Shown: in pieces, positions 16,324 through 24,625 of the stretch
How positions within the stretch are numbered: position 1 is the first letter of the stretch
Layout: each line of letters starts with the position of its first letter
Source of the DNA: F23-B02 sp963625685
GTDB lineage: Bacteria; Bacillota; Clostridia; Oscillospirales; Oscillospiraceae
DNA length: 64,000 nt
Direction of reading: 5' to 3'
Assembly: GCA_963625685.1 (NCBI GenBank)
Contig: CAVFTR010000005.1
Span: 1-64,000 of the forward strand
Notes under the pieces: generated by a model
Databases searched by the model: none
Told to the model about the DNA's origin: nothing
What the model saw: only the letters and a program-made list of their open reading frames with translations
Made by a program: the position numbers and the translations under genes

Positions 16324-17013
16324 ATGCCGCTGCCGAATCAGCCCTGGCCGGAGGGAAGGCTGTGTACAAAAACCGAGATACTTGATACGCTCAGATACTG
16401 GATGACAGTCATGCAGATGAAGCCGGGCGAGAAAATATCCGACACGGAGATCGCCGAGTACTTCAACGTCAGCCGCACGCCCGTGCGCGAGGTGCTCAAG
16501 ATACTTGAGCAGCAGAAGCTCATCTGCACCTATCCGGGGCGCGCCACCGTCGTCGCCGGGCTCGACCTTGACGGCATCGAGAGCTATTACCTGCCCATGC
16601 AGACGCTCCAGTGCCTGGCCGTGCGCCTTGCAGTCGACAGAGCCTCGGCGGAGGATATCGCCGAGCTCGAGCGCCTGAACGCGGAGTTTCGCGCCGGGAT
16701 CGAGCGCGGGGGCGACAGCGCGCAACTGCTTTTCGCCGACAAGAGCTTCCACCAGAAGATCATAGATATCGCCGGCAACGAGCACGTCGACGAGTTCTGC
16801 TCGGCCCTCTGGGTCCACATAGCGCGCCTTGACTACCTCTTTTTCAGGGACGCCACGCAGGAGTCGTCCTACAGGGATCACGAGACGATAATAAGCAGCC
16901 TGCGCCTGAAGGACCCCTTCGGCGCGGAGCTTGCGATGAAGAATAACTGGAACAATTCGATGCTCGCCGTCAAGGCGGTGAGCGAGAGGCTGCGCAGCGG
17001 CGACATGGCCTGA
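16324..17013 (+). CDS. GntR-family regulator, FCD subfamily
   Basis: The 229-residue protein has an N-terminal winged helix (KISDTEIAEYFNVSRTPVRE) and a C-terminal helical FCD domain (about 85-215) with the ligand-side pattern FHQKIIDIAGNEHVDEFC. FCD regulators sense carboxylic or sugar acids, which fits the acid-degrading genes downstream. It is separated from the fusion gene by a terminator and a 300-base regulatory gap, so it probably acts in trans there. Start and Shine-Dalgarno (GTGGAGGGCGAAAA) are clear. Confidence 0.9.
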   Translation: MPLPNQPWPEGRLCTKTEILDTLRYWMTVMQMKPGEKISDTEIAEYFNVSRTPVREVLKILEQQKLICTYPGRATVVAGLDLDGIESYYLPMQTLQCLAVRLAVDRASAEDIAELERLNAEFRAGIERGGDSAQLLFADKSFHQKIIDIAGNEHVDEFCSALWVHIARLDYLFFRDATQESSYRDHETIISSLRLKDPFGAELAMKNNWNNSMLAVKAVSERLRSGDMA

Positions 17014-17021
17014 GCTGAGGA

Positions 17022-17059
17022 GCAAAAAACGCCGGAGCATACGCTCCGGCGCTTTTTTG
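17022..17059 (+). terminator. rho-independent terminator after the GntR gene
   Basis: CGCCGGAGC (17030-17038) pairs with GCTCCGGCG (17043-17051), followed by a T-run. Confidence 0.93.
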
Positions 17060-17268
17060 CGTCAGATACATACAGCTCAGGTAAAAAATATACATTTTGA
17101 AATATTATTCAATATATTTTGTACGGAATAATACGTCATGTTCACGAAAAATGAATCAACACGGAGCAAAATACCGCACTGTTTTCACGATTTTGTACGA
17201 AAAATATGGGAGTTTTCTTATAAAAATATAACTGTGTTAACCAAAAAATAAAAAATAGCATACTTTAT
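17060..17268. promoter_or_regulatory. AT-rich regulatory gap with repeated motifs
   Basis: This stretch is far more AT-rich than its surroundings and has no reading frame. ATTTTGTACG occurs at 17116-17125 and 17190-17199, and TTCACGA at 17141-17147 and 17184-17190. The repeated spacing suggests a bound regulator, probably the neighbouring GntR or RpiR protein, ahead of the promoter at 17269. Confidence 0.45.
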
Positions 17269-17297
17269 TTGACTTTGAGACTGTTTGACATTATAGT
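17269..17297 (+). promoter_or_regulatory. promoter of the catabolic island
   Basis: TTGACT (17269-17274), 17-base spacer, TATAGT (17292-17297), 65 bases before the fusion-gene start. Confidence 0.85.
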
Positions 17298-17362
17298 AAA
17301 AGTGTCAGAGCGATATATCGCCTGACTTTTCGTGTTAAAACACCCGTCGGAGGAATGAAGAT

Positions 17363-20050
17363 ATGCAGATCAAGATCAAGAACCGCGAAGCGCTGCTTTC
17401 GCACGGCGACGCCGAGGGCAGAAGGATCGTGCTTGATATCACCGAGAAGACCCTTCAGCAGCTCGACGCCTACGAGCGCATAAAGAGCATCGCCCGCATG
17501 GAGGGCAGCGTCCTGTGCATCGGCTCGCGCCGCTGGGATCTGAGCAAAAAGCGCAACGTATATCTGATAGGCGCAGGCAAGGCGTGTAATCATATGGCGA
17601 TGGCTATAGATGAGATACTGGGAGAGTATTTGACGCGGGGCATCGCGATAGTTAAAATAGCTGAACAAAGCGACGTGTTCCGCCGCACCGACGTCTATGT
17701 CGGCGGACATCCGCTCCCCAACGAGGAGGGCCTGCGCGCATGCAAGGAGATCATAAAGCTCGTCGACGGTGCGACGGCGGACGATCTCTTCATCGTGGTC
17801 ATAAGCGGCGGCTCCTCCGCGCTTATGAGCTGCCCCATCGAGGGCATCACACTCCAGGATGAGATAGACACCACCGACGTCATGCTCAAGTCCGGCGCGG
17901 GCATCTACGAGATAAACGCCATCCGCCGCCACATCTCGGCCATGAACGGCGGCATGCTGGCAAAGCGCATCCGCGAGCGCGGAGCGGAGCTTATCGGCTT
18001 CGGCATCTCCGACGCGGTCGGGACCCCGGCGACCGGAGATATCGGCGAGCCGTACAAAAACTACAAGGGCACGCCCATGGGCCCGGATCAGACGACCTTG
18101 GAGGAGGCGCGCCAGGCGATACGCGACTACGGCGTGGAGGACAGGCTCCCGAAGCGCGTTGTGGATCACCTAATGAACGCCGGCCCCGAGGGCGAGACGC
18201 CGAAGGCCTTCCCCGAGAACACCTATTTCCTGCTCAACAGCCTGCCCGACTCCTGCCTGACGGCAAAGCGCGTCTCCGAGGAGATGGGCATTCCGGCGGT
18301 CATACTCAGCTCCTTTATAGAGGGCGAGGCAAAGGACGTCGGCACGGTCTTTGCGTCGCTGGCGCGCGAGATACAGAACTACGGCGATCCGGTAAAGCCG
18401 CCCTGCGTGCTCCTGTGCTCCGGCGAGGCAACGACGAAGATACCCGACAACTCCCTCATAACGGGCCACGGCGGCCCCGGTCAGGAGCTCACGCTGTCCT
18501 ATGCCATCTCCGCGAAGAAGGCTCCCGGCTGCGTCTGCCTGTCGATAGACTCCGAGGGCACCGACGGGACCACCGCTGTGGCCGGCGGCATCACCGACTC
18601 AAAAAGCTATGATACCGCCTGCGAAAAGGGCGTCGACGTTTTTGAATACCTGCGCGGCCACGCCTGCTTCGAGGCGCTCGACGCGATGGGCGACGCGGTC
18701 TTCACCGGCAACACCGGCACCAATCTGTGCGACCTGAACGTCATGTACGTCCCCGAGCTGCCCGAAAAAAAGCTCAAGGGCAGCCGCATAAAGAGCGTCC
18801 ACGCGCGCCAGATCATCGACTGCAAGTGCCGCCCGATGGTCGAGGTAGACGTCGTAACCGAGGACGGCTCCACAGGCACCGCGGCGGCGCCCACCGGCTC
18901 GTCGGTAGGCATGCACGAGTCCTTCGTTCTGCGCGACAACGATCCGGCCGAGTACGACGGCCTGTCGGTACACAGGGCGGTCGCGAACGTAAACGACGTC
19001 ATAGCCCCCGCGCTGATCGGCATGGACACCCTCGACCTCGAAGCCATCGACAGAAAAATGATCGGGCTCGACGGCACGGAGAATAAATCCAGGCTCGGCG
19101 GCAACGCCATATACTCCGTCTCCGTCGCGGCCTACCGCGCGGCGGCGGCGAGCCTCAAGCGCCCGCTGTACGACTACATCGCCGGCGGCGATATAAGGAC
19201 CGTGCCCATCCCCTCGTTCAACGTCCTAAACGGCGGCAACAACGCAGGCGTCAGACAGGCCTTCAACGAGTTCATCGTCATGCCCTACCGCGCAAGCAAT
19301 ATAGAGCAGGCCGTGGAGATAGCCGTCAAGGTCTTCAAGCGCCTGGGCGAGGTCATCAGGCAGTATACGGGCTCGGAGCCCCGCGTCGGCGGCTCGTTTG
19401 GCTGGTGCGCTCCCTCCGAGGACCCCGAGGTCTGCCTGGAGCTCATCCAGAAGGCGATAGACGACTGCGGCTACACCGGGCAGTGCGCCTTTGCGCTCGA
19501 CTGCGCCATGACCGAGATGTACGACAAGGCCAGCGGCACCTACTATCTCAACGGAAAGCAGCTAAGGTCCGACGAGCTTATAGCATACATAAAGGGCCTT
19601 ACCGAGCGGCATAACTTCGTGTTCATCGAGGATATGCTCGACGAGGACGACTGGGACGGCTTTGAGAAGGCGCACAGGGAGATCACCCGCACCTTCATCA
19701 TCGCAGATGACCTCACGGTGTCAAATCCCGCGCGCATACGCCGCGCCTACGAGCTCCGGGCCATCGACGGCTTTATCCTCAAGCCCAATCAGGTCGGCAC
19801 GATATCCGAGGCGCTTGAGTCGCACCGCTTTGCAAGCGAGCACGGCCTGTTCTCGATAACCTCCGGCCGCAGCGGCGGCGTCGTCGGCGACGTCGTGATG
19901 GATCTCGCCGTCGGGCTCCAGATACCGTTTATCAAAAACGGCTGCCCGCGCTCCGGCGAGCGCATAGATAAGCTCAACTTCCTCATGCGCGTAAAGGACA
20001 GCTATCCCGGCTGCCACATGGCCAGGATCGACGATATCGTCAGGTTCTGA
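17363..20050 (+). CDS. fused glycerate 2-kinase (MOFRL)-like / enolase-like protein
   Basis: The 895 residues join two enzymes. Residues 1-460 form a glycerate 2-kinase: GAGKA (70-74), ISGGSSAL (147-154), SGEATTKIPDN (about 352-362), SEGTDGTT (about 396-403) and TGTNLCDL before the junction. Residues 475-895 are enolase-like, starting HARQIIDCKCRPMVEVDV. The enolase half keeps the metal ligands D713, E756 and D782, the lysines K807 and K858 and E636. It has N626 where enolase has His159, no glutamate in VGGSFGWCAP (678 is Ser) and G835 where enolase has His373 (TSGRSGG). True enolase uses those residues, so this half may act on a different phospho-acid. Consecutive steps (acid phosphorylation, then dehydration) would fit one polypeptide. 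It is the first gene of the island, 86 bases before dctP. Confidence 0.88.
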   Translation: MQIKIKNREALLSHGDAEGRRIVLDITEKTLQQLDAYERIKSIARMEGSVLCIGSRRWDLSKKRNVYLIGAGKACNHMAMAIDEILGEYLTRGIAIVKIAEQSDVFRRTDVYVGGHPLPNEEGLRACKEIIKLVDGATADDLFIVVISGGSSALMSCPIEGITLQDEIDTTDVMLKSGAGIYEINAIRRHISAMNGGMLAKRIRERGAELIGFGISDAVGTPATGDIGEPYKNYKGTPMGPDQTTLEEARQAIRDYGVEDRLPKRVVDHLMNAGPEGETPKAFPENTYFLLNSLPDSCLTAKRVSEEMGIPAVILSSFIEGEAKDVGTVFASLAREIQNYGDPVKPPCVLLCSGEATTKIPDNSLITGHGGPGQELTLSYAISAKKAPGCVCLSIDSEGTDGTTAVAGGITDSKSYDTACEKGVDVFEYLRGHACFEALDAMGDAVFTGNTGTNLCDLNVMYVPELPEKKLKGSRIKSVHARQIIDCKCRPMVEVDVVTEDGSTGTAAAPTGSSVGMHESFVLRDNDPAEYDGLSVHRAVANVNDVIAPALIGMDTLDLEAIDRKMIGLDGTENKSRLGGNAIYSVSVAAYRAAAASLKRPLYDYIAGGDIRTVPIPSFNVLNGGNNAGVRQAFNEFIVMPYRASNIEQAVEIAVKVFKRLGEVIRQYTGSEPRVGGSFGWCAPSEDPEVCLELIQKAIDDCGYTGQCAFALDCAMTEMYDKASGTYYLNGKQLRSDELIAYIKGLTERHNFVFIEDMLDEDDWDGFEKAHREITRTFIIADDLTVSNPARIRRAYELRAIDGFILKPNQVGTISEALESHRFASEHGLFSITSGRSGGVVGDVVMDLAVGLQIPFIKNGCPRSGERIDKLNFLMRVKDSYPGCHMARIDDIVRF

Positions 20051-20062
20051 GTTTGTGAAAAG

Positions 20063-20082
20063 CCGGCGGGGAGACCCGCCGG
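20063..20082 (+). other. intercistronic hairpin before dctP
   Basis: CCGGCGGG and CCCGCCGG form a perfect stem around GAGA. No T-run follows, so it is more likely an RNA processing or stabilising element than a terminator. Confidence 0.6.
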
Positions 20083-20136
20083 ATCAAATAAAATAGGAGA
20101 TAAGCTTAAGCACGAAAGAAACAAAGGAGGAAAACT

Positions 20137-21195
20137 ATGAAGAAGCTTATTGCACTCATTCTTGCCGTCAGCATGGTATTCAGTCTGTGCGCCTGCTCTA
20201 CCGGCGGCACCGGCAGCGAAGACGACAGCACGCCCAGCGGCACCGCAAACTACACCGGCCCCAGCTACACACTGACCCTCGGCCATGTCATAGCCGACGG
20301 CACCCCCACCGACGAAGGCGCGGACAAGTTCGCACAGCTCGTCGACGAGGCCTCCGGCGGTAAGATCAAGATCGAGGTCTTCCCCAACTCCGCTCTCGGC
20401 GACAACCGCGCAATGATCGAGTCCGTACAGCAGGGCACCCTCGACATGGTCCTGCCCGCAGTCGCGAACCTCGCGGCCTTCACCAGCTCCACCAAGCTCT
20501 TCGATATGCCCTTCCTGTTCGAGAGCGACGAGCACGCCGAGGCTGTCCTTGACGGCGAGATCGGCGAGCAGATCCTCTCCGACCTCGAGGATGCAGGCCT
20601 CGTAGGCCTTGCATGGTGGCTCCAGGGCTGGCGTGAGCTGACCACCGACAACGTCGAGTTCCACAAGGCCGGCGACCTCAACGGCAAGAAGATCCGCGTT
20701 CAGGATAACGAGATCCACATCGCCACCTGGAAGGCCCTCGGCGGCAGCCCCACGACCCTTGCCTTCGGCGAGCTGTTCACCGCTCTTCAGCAGGGCACCA
20801 TCGCCTGCGAGGAGAACCCCCTTTCCAACATCAAGCTCTCCGGCTTCTCCGAGGTCCAGAACTACGTCATCAAGACCGACCACATCTATGACCCCATCCC
20901 CGTCGTCATGAGCAAGAAGACCTGGGACAGCCTTGACCCCGCAGCTCAGGAGATCATCAAGAACGCAGCCCTCGAGGCCCGCGACTGGGAGCGCGACTTT
21001 GCGGCCCAGTACGACGCAGACCTGCTCGCAGAGTGGGAGCCCGACGACAACGGCCCGAAGGTCATCATCCTCACCGATGAGGAGAAGGCGGCTCTGCGTG
21101 AGGCGGTCCAGCCCGTATACGACCAGTACGCAAGCGTCGTCGGCGAAGATCTGATCGCAAAGGTCCAGGCGGCAGCCCCCTCCGCGGCATCCTGA
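20137..21195 (+). CDS. dctP: TRAP transporter substrate-binding lipoprotein (DctP family)
   Basis: The 352-residue protein begins with a lipoprotein signal (MKKLIALILAVSMVF then SLCAC, lipid Cys20), so it is anchored outside the membrane. The mature part has the DctP fold: TLGHVIADGTPTDEGADKF, KIKIEVFPNSALGDNRAMIES and KIRVQDNEIHIATWKALGGS. DctP proteins bind organic acids for sodium-driven uptake by DctQM. The carboxylate-binding Arg of the family is probably the one in the KIRVQ segment. The gene lies before dctQ and dctM in the same direction. Confidence 0.93.
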   Translation: MKKLIALILAVSMVFSLCACSTGGTGSEDDSTPSGTANYTGPSYTLTLGHVIADGTPTDEGADKFAQLVDEASGGKIKIEVFPNSALGDNRAMIESVQQGTLDMVLPAVANLAAFTSSTKLFDMPFLFESDEHAEAVLDGEIGEQILSDLEDAGLVGLAWWLQGWRELTTDNVEFHKAGDLNGKKIRVQDNEIHIATWKALGGSPTTLAFGELFTALQQGTIACEENPLSNIKLSGFSEVQNYVIKTDHIYDPIPVVMSKKTWDSLDPAAQEIIKNAALEARDWERDFAAQYDADLLAEWEPDDNGPKVIILTDEEKAALREAVQPVYDQYASVVGEDLIAKVQAAAPSAAS

Positions 21196-21228
21196 TAAGA
21201 CACTGAAAATATTTTGATTTAAAGCCAG

Positions 21229-21260
21229 GGGCGGCGCGTCCGAGCCCGGACGTGCCGCCC
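21229..21260 (+). other. intercistronic hairpin between dctP and dctQ
   Basis: GGGCGGCGCGTCCG (21229-21242) pairs with CGGACGTGCCGCCC (21247-21260) with one G-U pair. No T-run follows. Such a stem often lowers permease expression relative to the binding protein. Confidence 0.6.
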
Positions 21261-21345
21261 GAGCAAGTAAGTCGAGCATCAAACATCGAAAACAAGAGAC
21301 CCTGAGTCTTTAAGATACCACTATATTCGACAATGGAGAATTTCT

Positions 21346-21912
21346 ATGAAAGCTAAATCAAAGTGGTATAACCATATAGAGGAATGGATACTTGCGATCT
21401 GCTTCGGCATGATGACCGCGATAGTAGGCGCCAATGTTATCCTGCGCCTGTTCAAAATGTCCCTGCCCTGGGCGGATCAGGCTGCGCGCATCCTGTTCGT
21501 ATGGTGTACCCTCATAGGCATCAGCCTCGGTGCGCTCACCTTCCAGCACCTCAAGGTCGAAGCTATCGACAACTTCCTGCCCAGGAAAATAACCTTCTGG
21601 GTCGACCTTTTCGGCGACCTCGTATCCTTTGCATACGGCATCGTAGTCTCCTACATGATGTGGGTGTATATCCAGAACATCATCCAGTTCCCGCAGTATT
21701 TCTCATCGCTGCCCTGGCTCAGCGCGGCGGTCATGTATATACCGGGCCTTATCGGCATGGCTGGATTCTGTGTCCGCATAGCCCAGGCCTCGCTCATTCC
21801 AAATATCAAGCTCATAAAGGGCAAGGCATATCTTACTCAGACCATCCACGGCGCTATCGCGTCCGGGGATGCTTCCGAGACCGAAACCGGGGAAAAGGAG
21901 GAGGATAAGTAA
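21346..21912 (+). CDS. dctQ: TRAP transporter small permease (DctQ family)
   Basis: The 188-residue product has four hydrophobic segments, near residues 14-32, 51-68, 85-107 and 125-148, the standard DctQ topology. The signature WADQAARILFVWCTLIGISLGA contains the conserved DctQ core with W-A-(x)n-R (written here in two parts: WADQAARILFVWCT and LIGISLGA). Its stop and the dctM start overlap (TAATG at 21910-21914), which indicates translational coupling. Confidence 0.9.
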   Translation: MKAKSKWYNHIEEWILAICFGMMTAIVGANVILRLFKMSLPWADQAARILFVWCTLIGISLGALTFQHLKVEAIDNFLPRKITFWVDLFGDLVSFAYGIVVSYMMWVYIQNIIQFPQYFSSLPWLSAAVMYIPGLIGMAGFCVRIAQASLIPNIKLIKGKAYLTQTIHGAIASGDASETETGEKEEDK

Positions 21913-23207
21913 TGGTAGTCGGCGTATTGTTCGGCACTCTGGCGGTGTGCCTTCTTCTGACCATTCCTATCGCCGTTTCCCTCGGCATCGCGACCGTCGT
22001 CGCGGGCTTCGCCCTCAACGCGGTCACCGGCAACCAGATGCTCACCATGCTCGCGCAGACGACGATAACCGCGTCTGACAACACCGCGCTTCTGGCAATG
22101 CCCTTCTTCATGCTCGTCGGCTCCCTGATGGACCGCTCGGGCATAGCAAAGCGCCTTATCGACGTCGCCGAGGCTATCGTCGGCGAGGCAACAGGCGGCC
22201 TCGGTGCGACGACCATACTCGCTGCGATGCTCTTTGCGGCCATCTCCGGCTCGGGCCCGGCCTGCGTCGCGGCTCTCGGCGGCATACTCATCCCCGCAAT
22301 GGTCAATCGCGGCTATTCCACGGAATACGCGGCGGCGACCACCGCGTCGGCCGGCACCATCGGCCCCGTCATCCCTCCGAGCATACCCATGATAGTCTAC
22401 GCGGTCACTGCCGGCACGTCCGTCACGGCTCTGTTCCTCGGCGGCGTAGGCCCCGGCATACTCATGGGCATCATGATGATCGGATATAACTATCTTGTCT
22501 GCAAAAAGCGCGGCTACAGGGGCACTCCCCGAGGCGGCGGCTTCCTCTGGATCCTCAAGCAGATCTGGAGAGGCGTTCCCGCGATCCTCATGCCCGTCAT
22601 CGTTCTCGGCGGCATTTACTCCGGCGTCGCGACTCCCACGGAGTCTGCCGTCATCGGCGTAATGTACACCCTCATCGTCGGCTGCCTTATCTACCGCACA
22701 CTCACCCTCAAGAAGATAAAGGACGCTCTCGTTGAGGCCGCGATGATGTCCGCTCCCGTCATGTTCCTGCTCGGCGGCGCAGCCGTATTCGGCCGCCTGC
22801 TCACCCTGCAGCACATCCCCGAGATGCTGGCTCAGCTCATGCTCGGCATTTCCGACAGCAAGTATGTCGTGATGCTCCTTATCATGCTCTTCCTGCTCAT
22901 CGCGGGCATGTTCATAGATACGACCTCGAACATCGTCCTGTTTGCCCCGCTGTTCGTCCCCATCGTGACCCAGCTCGGCTTTGACATCACCTACTTCGGC
23001 ATCCTCATGGTCGTCAACCTCTGCATCGGCTTCCTCACGCCGCCGCTCGGCGTCAACCTCTTCGTCGCAAAGAACATATCCGGCGCGCCGCTCGGCGGAC
23101 TTGTCAAGGAGCTGCTGCCGTATATAGCGATACTGACAGTCGCGCTCATCCTGATGGTATTCATCCCGGATATCGTAATGTGGCTGCCCGAGCTCGTAGA
23201 GGGATAA
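21912..23207 (+). CDS. dctM: TRAP transporter large permease (DctM family)
   Basis: The 431-residue protein has twelve or so hydrophobic helices and the DctM hallmarks: SGSGPACVAALGGILIP, TASAGTIGPVIPPSIPMIVY and FIDTTSNIVLFAPLFVPI. It forms the sodium-coupled channel with DctQ. The start overlaps the dctQ stop. It ends before a small hairpin, and the M20 genes follow, so uptake and degradation of the substrate are linked in one transcription direction. Confidence 0.93.
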   Translation: MVVGVLFGTLAVCLLLTIPIAVSLGIATVVAGFALNAVTGNQMLTMLAQTTITASDNTALLAMPFFMLVGSLMDRSGIAKRLIDVAEAIVGEATGGLGATTILAAMLFAAISGSGPACVAALGGILIPAMVNRGYSTEYAAATTASAGTIGPVIPPSIPMIVYAVTAGTSVTALFLGGVGPGILMGIMMIGYNYLVCKKRGYRGTPRGGGFLWILKQIWRGVPAILMPVIVLGGIYSGVATPTESAVIGVMYTLIVGCLIYRTLTLKKIKDALVEAAMMSAPVMFLLGGAAVFGRLLTLQHIPEMLAQLMLGISDSKYVVMLLIMLFLLIAGMFIDTTSNIVLFAPLFVPIVTQLGFDITYFGILMVVNLCIGFLTPPLGVNLFVAKNISGAPLGGLVKELLPYIAILTVALILMVFIPDIVMWLPELVEG

Positions 23208-23220
23208 TTTTATAGAAAAG

Positions 23221-23249
23221 CTATAGCGTGATCAAAAGTCACGCTATAG
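23221..23249 (+). other. hairpin after dctM
   Basis: CTATAGCGTGA (23221-23231) pairs exactly with TCACGCTATAG (23239-23249) across TCAAAAG. The following TTATAATATG is not a T-run, so termination would be weak. Confidence 0.55.
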
Positions 23250-23304
23250 TTATAATATGACTTTTTAAATGCGCCGCACAGCATGCGGCAGATTGGAGTT
23301 AGCT

Positions 23305-24606
23305 ATGATTAACCGGATCAAAGAACTCTCGGCACTTCTTAAGCCCGACATGATCGACTTCGCCCAGCGCATCATCCGCTGCCCCTCGCTCACCGGCGAG
23401 GAGAAGGACGTCGCCGCCATCATCCGCGCCGAGCTTGAAAAGCTCGGCTATGAGGAGGTCTTTACAGACGACTGGGGCAGCGTCGTGGGCATAGTCCACG
23501 GCACCGAGGCAGGCCCCGTCATCATGTACAACGGCCACATGGACCACGTCGACGTCGGCGATCCCTCCGAGTGGATGGGCTACGAGCCGTACAGCGGCGT
23601 TATCGACATTGACGAGATGTACAACGAAGCAGGCGACGCGCTCGAGAAGACCGAGGTCATCCACGGCCGCGCGGCAGCCGACACCAAGTGCGGCATCGCA
23701 TGCCAGGTCTACAGCGGCGCCATCCTCGCGCAGCTCAAGAAGGAGGGCTTCGGCTTCAAGGGCGATTACATGGTCAGCTTCGTCGTCATGGAGGAGCCGG
23801 CAGAGCAAATAGGCATGATCGGCCTTGTCGACCACGAGCTGCCCAGACGCGGCATCAGGGTCGACGGCGTCGTCTCCTGTGAGGCGACCGCGCTGAAGAT
23901 ATACTGCGGCCACCGCGGCAGAGTCGAGCTCAATGTGGAGATCGCCGGCGTCACCAGCCACGGCGCGTCTCCCTGGCTCGGCATAAACGCCGTCAACAAG
24001 GCGACGAAATTCATCGACGCCGTCGAGGCCTACTACGCCGAAAACTTCAAGGTCGACGACAAGCTCGGCAAGTCCAGCATCGCCCTGACCGTTATAAACT
24101 GCACACCCGGCACCATGTGCATCGTGCCCGACCGCTGCAGCATAACCTATGACCGCCGCCTCGTCCCGACCGAAACGCCCGACGACGCGATCGCGGAGAT
24201 ACAGAGCATAATCGACAGGCTCGCTGCCGAGGATCCCGATTTCCACGCGACCGTCAGGGTGTCCGCCGTTCCCAGAACGACCTACACCGGCATCACCGAG
24301 ACAAAGCCCAACATCAAGGAGGGCTGGCGCATCCCCGAGGACCATCCCTTTGTCGCCGCGGCCTCAAAGGCCCTGCGCGATATCGGCGAGCCCGTATCCT
24401 ACGGCTACTGGGATTTCGGCACCGACCTTGCAATGGTCAGCGGCCGCCATCATATAGCCTCGATCGGCTATTCCCCGATGCAGGAGTATTACTGCCACCG
24501 TCCCGTCGACAAGTGCCGCATCGACTTCATGGAGCGCGCCCTCGTCGGCAACATCGCGATCTTCACCGAACTGACAAAGCTCAGCGGCGACGATTTCAGG
24601 CTCTGA
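23305..24606 (+). CDS. M20-family metallopeptidase (YgeY-like amidohydrolase)
   Basis: The 433-residue protein is a two-zinc M20 hydrolase with GHMDHVD (H78, D80), the bridging D126 in AADTKCG, the acid/base Glu pair E163-E164 in VMEEPAEQ and H-containing GHRGRVE and YYCHRPVD segments. It is closest in layout to YgeY-type hydrolases, whose reaction is unsettled. Start chosen at 23305 after TTGGAGTT; an upstream in-frame ATG at 23269 lacks a ribosome-binding site. Its neighbours suggest amide or peptide cleavage to free an acid. Confidence 0.88.
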   Translation: MINRIKELSALLKPDMIDFAQRIIRCPSLTGEEKDVAAIIRAELEKLGYEEVFTDDWGSVVGIVHGTEAGPVIMYNGHMDHVDVGDPSEWMGYEPYSGVIDIDEMYNEAGDALEKTEVIHGRAAADTKCGIACQVYSGAILAQLKKEGFGFKGDYMVSFVVMEEPAEQIGMIGLVDHELPRRGIRVDGVVSCEATALKIYCGHRGRVELNVEIAGVTSHGASPWLGINAVNKATKFIDAVEAYYAENFKVDDKLGKSSIALTVINCTPGTMCIVPDRCSITYDRRLVPTETPDDAIAEIQSIIDRLAAEDPDFHATVRVSAVPRTTYTGITETKPNIKEGWRIPEDHPFVAAASKALRDIGEPVSYGYWDFGTDLAMVSGRHHIASIGYSPMQEYYCHRPVDKCRIDFMERALVGNIAIFTELTKLSGDDFRL

Positions 24607-24625
24607 GCCGAAAGGAGCAGGCGAT

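Noticed and set aside
17116..17199. Repeated motifs taken as a CRISPR or iteron array
   Set aside because: Only two copies of a 10-base and a 7-base motif occur; regulatory sites are a simpler reading.
17363..20050. Reading the fusion protein as the cell's glycolytic enolase
   Set aside because: The catalytic His159, Glu211 and His373 equivalents are missing, so a standard enolase elsewhere in the genome is expected.
23305..24606. YgeY-like protein as proof of selenium metabolism
   Set aside because: No selenium-linked neighbour (such as xdhC-like or selD genes) is present in the window; the name reflects similarity only.
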